From: Candidatus Terasakiella magnetica
Lineage (GTDB): Bacteria > Pseudomonadota > Alphaproteobacteria > Rhodospirillales > Terasakiellaceae
Length of the DNA: 64,000 nucleotides
Assembly: GCF_900093605.1 (NCBI RefSeq)
Contig: NZ_FLYE01000001.1
Location: 248,001 to 312,000, forward strand
Reading direction: 5' to 3'
The notes under the pieces were generated by a model. The model was not told where the DNA came from and did not search any database. It saw nothing but the letters and a program-made list of their open reading frames with translations. The translations under genes were made by a program, and so were the position numbers. Each line of letters begins with the position of its first letter. The first letter of the stretch is position 1. Below, in pieces: positions 1 to 8,727 of this stretch.

Positions 1-1
1 A

Positions 2-724
2 CCATCGGTGCCGAGTAATCTTCCAACTTCTGTTGATGAAACGATTGCTGCGGCAAAGAAAAATAATCCAGAATTTCTAGCTTCTGTTTACGATGAAGAA
101 GCAGCCATTGAAAATATTGATGAAATGGCAGGTAAACTCCTTCCAGAGCTTAATCTTGTCGCCTCCTCTGAAACCTCATTGGAAGCCTCAAGCATTGGCG
201 GGCGTTCAGATACGGCAAAAATCGGTTTAACTCTTTCTGTTCCGTTTTATCAAAAAGGTACTGTTTACTCTCAAGTACGTGAGGCAAAACAAACAGCTGC
301 TGAAAAACGTATGGATATGGAGCAGGCACGACGTGACGCTATTGAAAGCGGGCATAGTGGTTGGGAAGAATATGTTGCCGCCAAAGCACGTATTCAGTCA
401 TTCCTTTCACAAATTCGTGCTGCTGAAGTTGCGCTTGATGGGGTTCAACGTGAAGCCGCCGTTGGCTCGCGCACTGTTCTTGATGTGCTGGATGCCGAAC
501 AGGAATTGCTTGATGCAAAAGTAAGTTTGGTACGTGCAGAGCGTGACCAGTTGGTTGCCGCTTATGAGTTAAAGCGGGCAATTGGTGGTTTGACAGCAGA
601 AAAGCTTGGTTTGGATACGGGTATTTATGATCCAAATGTTCACTATGATGAAGTTCGCGATGCTTGGATCGGGACCTCTTCAGTTGGTGATATTGACGAG
701 CTAGAAAAAGTAGATAACAATTAA
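2..724 (+). CDS. tolC: TolC-family outer membrane efflux protein (5' partial)
   Basis: C-terminal part (about 240 codons visible) of a TolC-type outer membrane channel, the exit duct of tripartite efflux pumps or type I secretion. The frame is open to the left edge, so the true start lies outside the window. What remains begins at an LPTSVDETIAAA-type segment, which opens the second outer-membrane-efflux repeat, continues through a beta-barrel strand pair, and ends in long coiled-coil helices containing VLDVLDAEQELLDA, typical of the family. A TolC gene directly before popZ and valS is a common alphaproteobacterial order. The export partner is not visible here. Family assignment is secure; the substrate is unknown. 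Confidence 0.88.
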   Translation, partial: PSVPSNLPTSVDETIAAAKKNNPEFLASVYDEEAAIENIDEMAGKLLPELNLVASSETSLEASSIGGRSDTAKIGLTLSVPFYQKGTVYSQVREAKQTAAEKRMDMEQARRDAIESGHSGWEEYVAAKARIQSFLSQIRAAEVALDGVQREAAVGSRTVLDVLDAEQELLDAKVSLVRAERDQLVAAYELKRAIGGLTAEKLGLDTGIYDPNVHYDEVRDAWIGTSSVGDIDELEKVDNN

Positions 725-737
725 TTAAGGTGAGGCA

Positions 738-777
738 GTGTATAAAGGTAAGAATTGCATTTTTATTTTTTATACAC
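738..777. promoter_or_regulatory. Perfect 9-bp inverted repeat upstream of popZ
   Basis: GTGTATAAA (738-746) and TTTATACAC (769-777) are exact reverse complements separated by 22 bases, in the gap between tolC and popZ. In RNA this is an AU-rich hairpin; in DNA it could be an operator. No T-tract follows, so it is a poor intrinsic terminator. The right arm contains TATACA, which could serve as a -10 element for popZ, but no convincing -35 sits at the right distance. The repeat is seen; its function is inferred. Confidence 0.4.
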
Positions 778-799
778 ATGAATATCGGGTGTTTTAGAT

Positions 800-1558
800 A
801 TGAGTGACGAAAATACAGAAGCAGAAGACGGCGCAGAACCGTCAATGGAAGATATTCTAGCTTCCATTCGACGTATTCTCTCTGAAGACGAAGAAGAAGA
901 AGCCGCTGCTGCAGCTGAAGAACCTGCTCCTGAGCCAGAGCCGGAACCCGAGCCTATGCCGGAGCCAGAACCTGAGCCGGAGCCAGAACCTGAGCCGGAA
1001 CCAGAGCCTGAACCAGAACCTGAGCCAGAACCTGAGCCGGAACCAGAACCAGAACCTGAGCCAGAACCAGAACCTGAGCCGGAGCCAGAACCTGAGCCGG
1101 AGCCAGAACCTGAGCCGGAGCCAGAACCCGAGCCGGAACCAGAACCTGAGCCAGAACCGATTATTGAATTGGAAGAACCCGAGCCTGAGCCAATTATCGA
1201 AGAACTTGATATCGATGATGATATTCTTGATCTCACATCAGATATGATGATCGATGAAGAGCCTGAGCCGGTTTATGAACCAGCACCTGTAACAGCTTCT
1301 GCTGTGGCGGATCGAATCGTATCGCCACCAACAGCAGATGCCTCTACAGATGTTCTTTCTGAGTTGGCAAAAGCCATTCTTGATCAACGTGATGTTGCCG
1401 TGGGTACACGCGATATTACATTGGAAGGTCTAACACGTGAAATGTTGCGCCCACTTCTCAAAGAGTGGCTGGATAGAAACCTTCCATACTTGATCGAACG
1501 TCTTGTGAAGAAAGAAATCGATATCATGATTAACCGTGCAGAACGTCTTGAAGACTAA
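800..1558 (+). CDS. popZ: PopZ-like polar organizing protein (DUF2497 family)
   Basis: Product of 252 residues with the three-part PopZ architecture. A short conserved N-terminal helix (about residues 14-30, [16 protein letters not shown]) is the client-binding region in the family. A disordered acidic and proline-rich linker follows (about residues 31-170). The conserved C-terminal helices (about 185-252, with [21 protein letters not shown]) form the oligomerization region. In Caulobacter, PopZ builds a polymeric polar microdomain that anchors the ParB-parS centromere and recruits cell-cycle regulators. The location before valS matches the usual alphaproteobacterial neighbourhood. The linker is extreme: Glu-Pro repeats fill residues 45-120, broken once by Met53-Pro54. 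No strong Shine-Dalgarno precedes the ATG. Family identity is confident; polar localization is by analogy. Confidence 0.9.
   Translation: MSDENTEAEDGAEPSMEDILASIRRILSEDEEEEAAAAAEEPAPEPEPEPEPMPEPEPEPEPEPEPEPEPEPEPEPEPEPEPEPEPEPEPEPEPEPEPEPEPEPEPEPEPEPEPEPEPEPIIELEEPEPEPIIEELDIDDDILDLTSDMMIDEEPEPVYEPAPVTASAVADRIVSPPTADASTDVLSELAKAILDQRDVAVGTRDITLEGLTREMLRPLLKEWLDRNLPYLIERLVKKEIDIMINRAERLED
932..1159 (+). repeat. (Glu-Pro)n-coding tandem repeat within popZ
   Basis: Imperfect tandem array of 6-base units GAR-CCN that encodes alternating Glu-Pro over residues 45-120, with 33 uninterrupted EP pairs from residue 55 to 120. Codons alternate (GAG/GAA with CCT/CCG/CCA/CCC) and form 12- and 18-base higher-order units. 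This suggests growth by duplication of short blocks, with the protein sequence rather than the DNA repeat under constraint. The reverse strand of this tract has a long open frame of alternating Gly-Ser that is a shadow of the repeat. Confidence 0.95.
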
Positions 1559-1583
1559 AAAGCACGATAATCACTAAAAAGCT

Positions 1584-1612
1584 AAACGCCCGGGGTTGTC
1601 CTCGGGCGTTTT
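1584..1612 (+). terminator. Rho-independent terminator after popZ
   Basis: A 12-bp GC-rich stem (AAACGCCCG plus GGG against CCT plus CGGGCGTTT, one G-U pair) closes a four-base TTGT loop and is followed by a short T-run. It ends the tolC-popZ unit and separates it from valS. Because it lies inside any upstream extension of the valS frame, it argues against a valS start before 1665. Confidence 0.85.
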
Positions 1613-1664
1613 GGCGTTTATTAAATGCATTAAATATCCATTACCTATAGAAGGCCTGTCACCC

Positions 1665-4301
1665 ATGTTGGACAAGACATTTAATCCCGGTGCTGTAGAA
1701 GCAAAACACTATAAGCTTTGGGAAGATAACAACGCATTTGCTGCAAATCATGAAACGGGCAAAGACCCTTACACCATCATGATGCCTCCACCAAATGTGA
1801 CAGGCAGCCTGCACATGGGCCACGCGCTCACCTTTACTCTGCAGGATATCCTTGTTCGTTATAACCGAATGAAGGGCAAAGATGCCTTATGGCAGCCGGG
1901 AACGGACCATGCGGGTATCGCAACACAAATGGTTGTTGAGCGCCGCCTAGAAGCTGACGGTATTACGCGTCATGATTTAGGTCGTGATAAGTTCATTGAT
2001 AAAATCTGGGAATGGAAAGAAGAATCCGGTGGCACGATTGTAAACCAGCTTCGTCGCCTTGGGGCTTCGGCTGATTGGGCTAAAGAACGTTTTACAATGG
2101 ATGAGGGCCTTTCTGAGGCTGTGCGCAAAGTGTTCGTACAGCTTTATAAAGAAGACCTGATCTATCGTGATAAAAAGCTCGTTAACTGGGACCCGAAACT
2201 TCACACTGCTATTTCTGATCTGGAAGTTGAACAACGTGAGACCAACGGTCACATGTGGTATTTCAATTACCCGATTGAAGGTGAAGAGGGTAAATTCATC
2301 ATGGTGGGGACAACACGTCCAGAAACCATGTTGGGTGATACGGGGGTTGCGGTTCATCCTGATGATGAGCGTTATAAAGACCTGATTGGCAAAAACGTCA
2401 TTCTGCCTATCGTTAATCGTCCGATTCCAATTGTTGCTGATGAATATGCTGATCCTGAAAAAGGTTCAGGTGCGGTAAAAATTACACCGGGTCATGACTT
2501 TAACGATTATGAAGTTGGTAAACGCTGCAATCTTGAAATCATCAACGTTCTTGATATCAACGCCAACCTAAACGAAAACGTGCCTGAAAAATACCAAGGT
2601 ATGGAACGTTTTGAGGCGCGCAAAAAGATCGTTGCTGAAATGGAAGAACTCGGTCTTTTGGTGAAGATTGAAGATAACCCCATGACTGTGCCTTATGGTG
2701 ATCGCTCTGGCGTGGTGATTGAGCCATGGTTGACAGACCAGTGGTTTGTAAAAGCTGACGTACTTGCGAAACCTGCACTTGAAGCTGTTGAAACAGGCAA
2801 GACCCGCTTTGTACCCAAGCAATGGGAAAATACATATTATGAATGGATGCGTAACATTCAGCCATGGTGTATTTCGCGCCAAATCTGGTGGGGCCATCAA
2901 ATCCCGGCTTGGTTTGATGAAAATGGCAATGTCTATGTTGAGATGACTGAAGAAGAAGCCCAAGCCGCAGCAGGCGAGGGTGTTAAGCTAATACGTGAAA
3001 CTGACGTGCTTGATACGTGGTTCTCATCAGCGCTTTGGCCTTTTTCCACATTGGGCTGGCCTGAAAAAACGCCGGAACTTGAAAACTATTATACAACAGA
3101 CGTGTTGGTCACTGGTTTTGACATTATCTTCTTCTGGGTTGCGCGCATGATGATGATGGGTATTCACTTTATGGGTGAAGTACCGTTTAAAGATATCTAC
3201 ATCCATGCCCTTGTTCGTGATGAGCAAGGTGCCAAAATGTCAAAATCCAAAGGCAACGTCATTGATCCCCTCGCAATGATTGATGAATATGGCGCTGATG
3301 CCATGCGCTTTACCCTGACTGCTATGGCTGCACAGGGGCGTGACATTAAACTTGCGACAAGTCGTGTTGAAGGATATCGCAACTTTGCAACCAAGCTTTG
3401 GAATGCGGCACGTTTTTGCCAAATGAATGGATGTAAGCCTGTTGAAGGTTTTGACCCCTCAGCCGTTAAAAACCCTGTAAACCGCTGGATCGTTGGCCGT
3501 GTGGGTGAGGTTGCTGCTGAAGTGGGGCGTCATATTGATGATTACCGCTTTAACGAATCTGCAAATTCCATTTATGGCTTTGCATGGGGTACCTTCTGTG
3601 ACTGGTATCTTGAGTTCACAAAACCGATCTTGAATGGTTCTGATGAAGCAGCGATTGAAGAGACTAAAGCAACAACAGCTTGGGTCTTTGATCAAATCTT
3701 ACATATCTTGCACCCAACTATGCCTTACATCACTGAAGAGCTCTGGGAATCTATGGCGGATGAGCGCGCCATGCAGTTGATCAGTGCGTCTTGGCCTGAA
3801 AAAGTCTTGGATGACCAAGATGCTAACGAAGAGATGGATTGGCTTGTTCAATTGATTTCGACCATTCGCTCTACACGCTCAGAACTTAATGTACCGGGCA
3901 GTGTTAAGCTCAACGTCTTCCTTGAAGGTGCAACGGCAAAAACAGCTGAGCGTCTTGAGCGCAATATGGAATTAGTCTTGCGCATGGCACGCCTTGAAAG
4001 TGTTGAGCTGGTTGATCAAGCTGTAGCTCAAGGCTGTGTTCAAGAAGTTGTTGGCGAATCTACTGTCTTTATCAATGTGGTTGATCATATGGATGTGGCT
4101 GCAGAAAAAGCCCGTCTTGAAAAAGAAATCGCAAATCTTGATAAGATCATCGGTGGTAAAGAAAAGAAACTTTCAAACGAGAAGTTTGTCAGCAATGCCC
4201 CAGCTGAAGTTGTGGCGACTGAGCGCACGAAAGTGACGGAACTGACCGAGAAAAATGATAAATTTAAAGCCGCATTGGAGCGTTTAGTTTCTGCGCTTTA
4301 A
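1665..4301 (+). CDS. valS: Valyl-tRNA synthetase
   Basis: Class I aminoacyl-tRNA synthetase of 878 residues that charges tRNA-Val. The HIGH-type motif HMGH is at residues 50-53 within [14 protein letters not shown]. The KMSKS motif is at residues 524-528. Between them lies the CP1 editing insertion that hydrolyses mischarged Thr-tRNA. The anticodon-binding region follows, and the C-terminus (about 810-878) is the coiled-coil arm typical of ValRS. The ATG at 1665 is preceded by AGAAGG about 10 bases upstream and gives the expected N-terminus [12 protein letters not shown]. The frame stays open upstream to 1596 but that runs into the popZ terminator, so a longer protein is unlikely. A terminator follows the stop. 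Confidence 0.97.
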   Translation: MLDKTFNPGAVEAKHYKLWEDNNAFAANHETGKDPYTIMMPPPNVTGSLHMGHALTFTLQDILVRYNRMKGKDALWQPGTDHAGIATQMVVERRLEADGITRHDLGRDKFIDKIWEWKEESGGTIVNQLRRLGASADWAKERFTMDEGLSEAVRKVFVQLYKEDLIYRDKKLVNWDPKLHTAISDLEVEQRETNGHMWYFNYPIEGEEGKFIMVGTTRPETMLGDTGVAVHPDDERYKDLIGKNVILPIVNRPIPIVADEYADPEKGSGAVKITPGHDFNDYEVGKRCNLEIINVLDINANLNENVPEKYQGMERFEARKKIVAEMEELGLLVKIEDNPMTVPYGDRSGVVIEPWLTDQWFVKADVLAKPALEAVETGKTRFVPKQWENTYYEWMRNIQPWCISRQIWWGHQIPAWFDENGNVYVEMTEEEAQAAAGEGVKLIRETDVLDTWFSSALWPFSTLGWPEKTPELENYYTTDVLVTGFDIIFFWVARMMMMGIHFMGEVPFKDIYIHALVRDEQGAKMSKSKGNVIDPLAMIDEYGADAMRFTLTAMAAQGRDIKLATSRVEGYRNFATKLWNAARFCQMNGCKPVEGFDPSAVKNPVNRWIVGRVGEVAAEVGRHIDDYRFNESANSIYGFAWGTFCDWYLEFTKPILNGSDEAAIEETKATTAWVFDQILHILHPTMPYITEELWESMADERAMQLISASWPEKVLDDQDANEEMDWLVQLISTIRSTRSELNVPGSVKLNVFLEGATAKTAERLERNMELVLRMARLESVELVDQAVAQGCVQEVVGESTVFINVVDHMDVAAEKARLEKEIANLDKIIGGKEKKLSNEKFVSNAPAEVVATERTKVTELTEKNDKFKAALERLVSAL

Positions 4302-4333
4302 CACATTTTTTGTGAATTATAATTTATGATTGA

Positions 4334-4361
4334 AGCCTCACCATAATGGTGGGGCTTTTTT
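4334..4361 (+). terminator. Rho-independent terminator after valS
   Basis: A stem of about 10 bp (AGCCTCACCA against TGGTGGGGCT, with a three-base loop) is followed by six T residues, starting about 33 bases after the valS stop. Confidence 0.85.
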
Positions 4362-4385
4362 CGTCTATAATAAAAGATCAAAATA

Positions 4386-4907
4386 ATGGGCAAACACGAA
4401 CCAACTCCTGAGGAACGCGCTGAATATATTGTTAAGCGCTTAGAAATGTTCATCCGTGAAAAACGTGAACCTTTTAAAGGGATGAACTTTAATAAGTGGC
4501 AACAGCTCGCACGAGCAGAAATCGCCAATGCGATGAAAGACTACCAAAAAACACAATATGATGAGAACCAGGTCACACGCCGTATGCTCTTTATCTTAGG
4601 TTCAACCATCGCAACCATTGGTTTTTGGGGTGTGGCTGCGGCCTTTGGTAAAATTGATTATATGCTTGCCGGTATGATTTGCCTTATTGCGGGTATCATT
4701 GTGATTGCTCATGCAGGTGAGTGGATGACACGCAAAATGTGGAAAAAAGCCCAAGCCAGAAAGCGCGAACGTGCCTATAACAATGCCATCTCGCTAGATC
4801 GTCAAATTAAACAAATGGAAAAAGAGCTTAAGGGTAAAGCCAAAGATCTGGAAAAAACCGTGGCAGCCATGGGGCGTGCTGTTCCCTCACTGCCAAATAA
4901 AAAATAA
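4386..4907 (+). CDS. Hypothetical two-helix inner membrane protein
   Basis: Unrecognised protein of 173 residues. It has a charged N-terminal cytoplasmic segment (1-66, rich in Lys, Arg and Glu), two hydrophobic helices (about 67-88 and 91-110) with a short loop, and a basic C-terminal tail (about 113-165) with heptad-like Lys/Glu pattern, probably a helix or coiled coil. This suggests a membrane-anchored scaffold or adaptor with both ends in the cytoplasm. It lies between the valS terminator and a degenerate HAD-like gene on the same strand. The upstream AAAAGATC is only a weak ribosome-binding site. No catalytic motif is visible and no function is proposed. Confidence 0.7.
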   Translation: MGKHEPTPEERAEYIVKRLEMFIREKREPFKGMNFNKWQQLARAEIANAMKDYQKTQYDENQVTRRMLFILGSTIATIGFWGVAAAFGKIDYMLAGMICLIAGIIVIAHAGEWMTRKMWKKAQARKRERAYNNAISLDRQIKQMEKELKGKAKDLEKTVAAMGRAVPSLPNKK

Positions 4908-4978
4908 TTGAAAAAAATATTTGAAATTACATATTTGCACCCCACTTAAGTAGTCTGCTTGAGTAGATGGAGGCTTAT

Positions 4979-5500
4979 ATGGCGTTTGAATCGGAGTTTG
5001 GTCCCCAATATGTTGATATGGGGCCAACGAATAGTTTGTTTAATTGGTATCAGGAAGACACGTTAAAAATAAATGGTCTTATGGATATCGTTGATAAATT
5101 CGATGTGGTTCTTTTCAGCGTAGAAAACACCTTAATAAAAGAAGGCCTTACACTTCCAGCCGGTGCCGTTCTTGTCCCTCAATTACGCCAAATGGGAAAG
5201 AAACTTGCGGTTTTTACAGTTGATGATCGTTACTCTCGCCAAGAGCTTACAGATAAAATGAATTCACACGGGCTTTCATTTGCCCAAGAGCGCATCCTGC
5301 AACGGGGGGATTTGGCAAAGCTTGCAGAGCGTTTTCCTTTGGCCTCACAACGCCGAATTTTAATGGTCTGTAGTGATTTGGTCAGTGAAGTCACGCTTGG
5401 GCAATCCCATCAACTAACAACCTTGTTGGTTATTTCGGATCGCCAAGACAAAACACAGGCCATGGGAATTGAGCCGGACTTTATTTCATTTAGCGTATAA
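4979..5500 (+). CDS. HAD-like protein with degenerate catalytic motif
   Basis: Product of 173 residues whose central part (about 41-165) resembles the HAD-superfamily Rossmann-like fold: FDVVLFSVENTLIKEG where an active enzyme has a DxDGTL-type motif I, then LAVFTVDD in the motif II position, then a C-terminal part ending in DFISF. The nucleophile Asp is Ser47 and the acid/base Asp is Glu49, so phosphatase activity is unlikely. It is also shorter than NagD-type enzymes. The start at 4979 is chosen because GGAGG at 4969-4973 sits five bases upstream; an ATG at 4967 overlaps that ribosome-binding site. A terminator follows. HAD relationship is inferred from motif pattern; a regulatory or structural role is speculation. 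Confidence 0.65.
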   Translation: MAFESEFGPQYVDMGPTNSLFNWYQEDTLKINGLMDIVDKFDVVLFSVENTLIKEGLTLPAGAVLVPQLRQMGKKLAVFTVDDRYSRQELTDKMNSHGLSFAQERILQRGDLAKLAERFPLASQRRILMVCSDLVSEVTLGQSHQLTTLLVISDRQDKTQAMGIEPDFISFSV

Positions 5501-5534
5501 AACTTTTCAAAAGCCAAACATAAGGTTATGTTAA

Positions 5535-5567
5535 GCGCCCCGCAAAGAGTTGTGGGGTGTTTTGTTT
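5535..5567 (+). terminator. Hairpin with T-tract directly upstream of ilvD
   Basis: An 11-bp stem (5535-5545 with 5550-5560, three G-U pairs) with an AGAG loop is followed by TTTT-G-TTTT. It can end the HAD-like transcript. The T-tract ends only about 10 bases before the ilvD ribosome-binding site, so it could also act as an attenuator for read-through into ilvD. Confidence 0.7.
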
Positions 5568-5589
5568 TAAGACCCAAAAGGATATGACA

Positions 5590-7437
5590 ATGCCTGAATA
5601 TCGTTCACGGACATCAACAGCTGGTCGTAATATGGCTGGCGCTCGCAGCCTCTGGCGTGCAACCGGTATGAAAGACGGTGATTTTGAGAAACCGATTATT
5701 GCTGTCGTGAACTCTTTTACGCAATTTGTTCCAGGCCATGTCCATCTTAAAGATTTGGGCCAAATGGTGGCGCGCGAGATTGAAAAAGCAGGCGGCGTTG
5801 CCAAAGAATTTAATACCATTGCTGTCGATGATGGTATTGCCATGGGCCATGACGGTATGCTCTACAGTCTACCATCGCGTGATTTGATCGCCGATAGCGT
5901 TGAATATATGGTCAACGCCCATTGTGCAGATGCCATGGTTTGTATTTCCAACTGTGACAAGATCACACCGGGTATGCTCATGGCGTCTATGCGCTTGAAT
6001 ATTCCGACTGTCTTTGTTTCTGGCGGTCCAATGGAAGCTGGTAAAGTGACCATTGATGATGTGGAACATTCCCTTGATCTGGTTGATGCCATGGTTAAGG
6101 CGGCTGATCCAAATGTCTCTGATGAAGTGGTTGATGCGATTGAACGCTCTGCTTGCCCAACATGTGGGTCCTGTTCAGGTATGTTTACAGCGAATTCCAT
6201 GAACTGTTTAACCGAAGCCCTTGGTCTATCATTGCCGGGTAACGGAACTGTTGTTGCGACACATAGCGATCGTAAAGACTTGTTCCTTCGTGCAGGGCGT
6301 TTGGCAGTTGATCTTTGTAAGACATATTATGAAGAAGGCGATGAAAGCGTTTTGCCCCGTGGTGTTGCCACGCATAAGGCGTTTGAAAATGCCATGACAC
6401 TTGATATCGCAATGGGGGGCTCGACAAATACGGTTCTTCACCTCTTGGCGATCGCACAGGAAGCTGGCGTTGATTTCACCATGAAAGATATGGACCAGCT
6501 TTCACGCAAAGTGCCTTGTTTGTGTAAAGTCGCGCCTAATATCGCAGATGTTCACATTGAAGACGTTCACCGTGCAGGTGGTATCATCTCTATCCTTGGT
6601 CAGCTTGATAAGGGCGGGTTGCTCCATCGTGATGTGCCAACGGTGCATGAAAAAACACTTGGTGAGGCAATCGATAAATGGGATATCAGCCGCACGGATG
6701 AAACACACGAGTTTTATAAAGCAGCGCCGGGTGGTGTTCCAACCCAAGAAGCTTTTAGCCAGTCTGCACGCTACAAAGAACTTTGTGTTGATCGCAAAGG
6801 CGGGATTATCCGCTCAGTTGAAGATGCTTTTACCAAAGATGGTGGTTTGGCTGTTCTTTACGGTAATATTGCTCAAGATGGTTGCGTTGTTAAAACTGCT
6901 GGTGTGGACGAGAGTATCTGGCAGTTTACAGGTAAAGCGAAAATCTGTGAAAGTCAGGATGAGGCGATCTCGCGAATTCTTGGTGGTGAAGTTGAAGCAG
7001 GTGATATTGTTATCATCCGTTATGAAGGTCCAAAAGGTGGCCCGGGCATGCAAGAAATGCTCTATCCAACAAGTTATTTGAAGTCCATGGGGCTGGGTAA
7101 AGAATGTGCCCTTCTTACCGATGGTCGCTTTTCTGGCGGGACATCAGGTTTGTCAATCGGTCATGCCTCACCTGAGGCAGCAAACGGCGGGGCAATTGGC
7201 CTTGTGGAAGAGGGCGATACGGTTGTTATTGATATTGCTAATCGTTCGATCAACCTTGAGGTCAGTGATGCTGATTTGGCAACACGCCGCCAAGCCATGG
7301 ACGCCAAAAGCAAAGAAGCATGGAAACCTGTTAAGCCACGTGAGCGCCATGTGAGTGCTGCGCTGAAAGCTTATGCTGCCATGGCGACAAGTGCCGATAA
7401 AGGTGCGGTTCGTGATGTGAGCAAGCTCGAAAGCTAA
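5590..7437 (+). CDS. ilvD: Dihydroxy-acid dehydratase
   Basis: Iron-sulfur enzyme of 615 residues that dehydrates 2,3-dihydroxy-isovalerate and -methylvalerate, a common step of valine, leucine and isoleucine synthesis. Cys122 (SNCDKITPG) and Cys195 in the CPTCGSCSG motif (189-195) match the cluster ligands of Escherichia coli IlvD. Position 49 is Gly (FVPGHVHL) rather than the Cys of the 2Fe-2S type, so a 4Fe-4S enzyme is expected. GGSTNT and the C-terminal GRFSGGTSG motif are present. The ATG at 5590 has AAGGA seven bases upstream and gives MPEYRSR, as in E. coli; an ATG two codons earlier is too close to the ribosome-binding site. Monocistronic, with a hairpin on each side. Confidence 0.97.
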   Translation: MPEYRSRTSTAGRNMAGARSLWRATGMKDGDFEKPIIAVVNSFTQFVPGHVHLKDLGQMVAREIEKAGGVAKEFNTIAVDDGIAMGHDGMLYSLPSRDLIADSVEYMVNAHCADAMVCISNCDKITPGMLMASMRLNIPTVFVSGGPMEAGKVTIDDVEHSLDLVDAMVKAADPNVSDEVVDAIERSACPTCGSCSGMFTANSMNCLTEALGLSLPGNGTVVATHSDRKDLFLRAGRLAVDLCKTYYEEGDESVLPRGVATHKAFENAMTLDIAMGGSTNTVLHLLAIAQEAGVDFTMKDMDQLSRKVPCLCKVAPNIADVHIEDVHRAGGIISILGQLDKGGLLHRDVPTVHEKTLGEAIDKWDISRTDETHEFYKAAPGGVPTQEAFSQSARYKELCVDRKGGIIRSVEDAFTKDGGLAVLYGNIAQDGCVVKTAGVDESIWQFTGKAKICESQDEAISRILGGEVEAGDIVIIRYEGPKGGPGMQEMLYPTSYLKSMGLGKECALLTDGRFSGGTSGLSIGHASPEAANGGAIGLVEEGDTVVIDIANRSINLEVSDADLATRRQAMDAKSKEAWKPVKPRERHVSAALKAYAAMATSADKGAVRDVSKLES

Positions 7438-7463
7438 GACAAGTTATTTTTTAGTTATGAGAG

Positions 7464-7496
7464 CCGGGTATTTACTATGTAGATGCCCGGTTTTTT
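7464..7496 (+). terminator. Rho-independent terminator after ilvD
   Basis: CCGGGTA pairs with TGCCCGG (one G-U pair) around a 13-base loop and is followed by six T residues, about 26 bases after the ilvD stop. Confidence 0.85.
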
Positions 7497-7567
7497 ATTT
7501 ATAAACAGATGGTTTTGTTAGAAAAAATGCATTGATGTTACCATTTAGGAACATGCAAAACTCCAAG

Positions 7568-7620
7568 TTGGTTTTATCCTGCTTTAAGTATAAGATGACA
7601 TGCCTTATGATGAGGGCATG
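7568..7620 (+). promoter_or_regulatory. Possible promoter with overlapping palindromic operator
   Basis: TTGGTT (7568-7573) and TATAAG (7589-7594) could be -35 and -10 elements with a short 15-base spacer. Just after them, where transcription would start, is an exact inverted repeat CATGCC-N10-GGCATG (7599-7604 and 7615-7620). A repressor site there would control the binding-protein/kinase pair that starts at 7644. The palindrome is seen; promoter and operator roles are inferred. Confidence 0.35.
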
Positions 7621-7643
7621 GTCTGGGGTAAATGGGGGAAAAG

Positions 7644-8726
7644 ATGCAATTTTCATTTTTTAAAATGTTATTGGTGCTGCTTGTCTTATCAATAGCAACA
7701 CTACCTGTTAAGGCAGAGGAACCTGTGCTTAAAATTGCAGGATGGGACGTTTATGGTGACCCATATGTGGTCAATAAAACAATCGGCTATAAGAGTTTTG
7801 AGCAGAAAACAGGTATTACGATTGAGTTTCTACCTTTAAGCAATCTTGATGATATTATTTCCATTGCTGAGTCTGAGCAGGATTATGACCTGTTCCTCAT
7901 TTCCAATGAAGGTATTGAGATCTTGCATGATATGGGGCTGGTTGCACCCTTGGATTTACAAAAAATCCCGCAATATCAGAACATGCACCCCAATTTGAAA
8001 TATTCAGAATGGAGCCAGTTTGATAGCCGTGTCTATGCTGTGCCATGGGCATGGGGGCCAACGGGGCTTTTATATGATACCGATGTGATTTCGTCTCCTG
8101 ATAGCTGGAACCTGTTATGGGATCCTGCCCATAAAGGTAAAGTTGCCATGTGGGATGATGTTTCGATGATTTGGACAGCGGCATTATCACTTGGCTATAC
8201 CAATGTCTATAGTCTCACCAAGGCGCAACTTGATAAAGTTGAAAAAAAGCTTCTGGAATTTAATAAGCTGAATGCGATCTATTATGAAGGTGGCACACAG
8301 ATGATTAACTTGTCCAAAAAGGGCAAGCTGGTCGCTTTTAATAGCTGGTATAACCCATCATTGCGCCTCCAACAGGCAGGTAAAAACTTTCATATGATCA
8401 TCCCTAAAGAAGGGGCTGTCGGTATGTTTGATAGCTACATGATCAGTAAAAAGAGCACCTCTGTTGATTTGGCATATCAATATATTGACCATCAAATTAC
8501 GGCGCAAACCCAAAAAGAAATGGTCAATATTACTGGTTTAGCCCCCACAAATATTGAGACTTTAGCCCTTTTAGAACCAAACCAGATCAAGGAAATGCAC
8601 CTTGATAATCTGGACTTTTTTAATCGGATGTTGTTGTGGGACCATATGCCGCGCAAGCATCTTTATGAAAAGGTTCTAAAAACGGTTCGTGATGATTTGA
8701 AAAAACGACGCGAGAGTCTGCAATAA
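7644..8726 (+). CDS. PotD-like periplasmic solute-binding protein
   Basis: Product of 360 residues resembling spermidine/putrescine-binding proteins of ABC transporters. It has a Sec signal peptide (about 1-24, cleaved after VKA), an N-terminal LKIAGWDVYGD segment in the position where PotD-type proteins begin their first lobe, a WAWGPTGLLYD segment matching the family's Tyr/Trp-rich ligand site, and WNLLWDPAHKGKV(A/G)MWDD as in PotD homologues. No permease or ATPase gene is adjacent. Instead its TAA is followed after one base by the ATG of a hybrid histidine kinase, implying co-translation. The ATG at 7644 is preferred over 7632 because GGGGGA lies just upstream of it. Likely role (inference): it binds a polyamine or similar solute and presents it to the kinase. 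Confidence 0.85.
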   Translation: MQFSFFKMLLVLLVLSIATLPVKAEEPVLKIAGWDVYGDPYVVNKTIGYKSFEQKTGITIEFLPLSNLDDIISIAESEQDYDLFLISNEGIEILHDMGLVAPLDLQKIPQYQNMHPNLKYSEWSQFDSRVYAVPWAWGPTGLLYDTDVISSPDSWNLLWDPAHKGKVAMWDDVSMIWTAALSLGYTNVYSLTKAQLDKVEKKLLEFNKLNAIYYEGGTQMINLSKKGKLVAFNSWYNPSLRLQQAGKNFHMIIPKEGAVGMFDSYMISKKSTSVDLAYQYIDHQITAQTQKEMVNITGLAPTNIETLALLEPNQIKEMHLDNLDFFNRMLLWDHMPRKHLYEKVLKTVRDDLKKRRESLQ

Positions 8727-8727
8727 G

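Noticed and set aside
763-1236. Long minus-strand frame coding alternating Gly-Ser opposite popZ
   Set aside because: It is the direct antisense reading of the GAR-CCN repeat, has no ribosome-binding site, and the plus strand encodes a recognised family.
1596-1664. N-terminal extension of valS
   Set aside because: It would start inside the loop of the popZ terminator, has no ribosome-binding site, and the extra residues are not part of the family.
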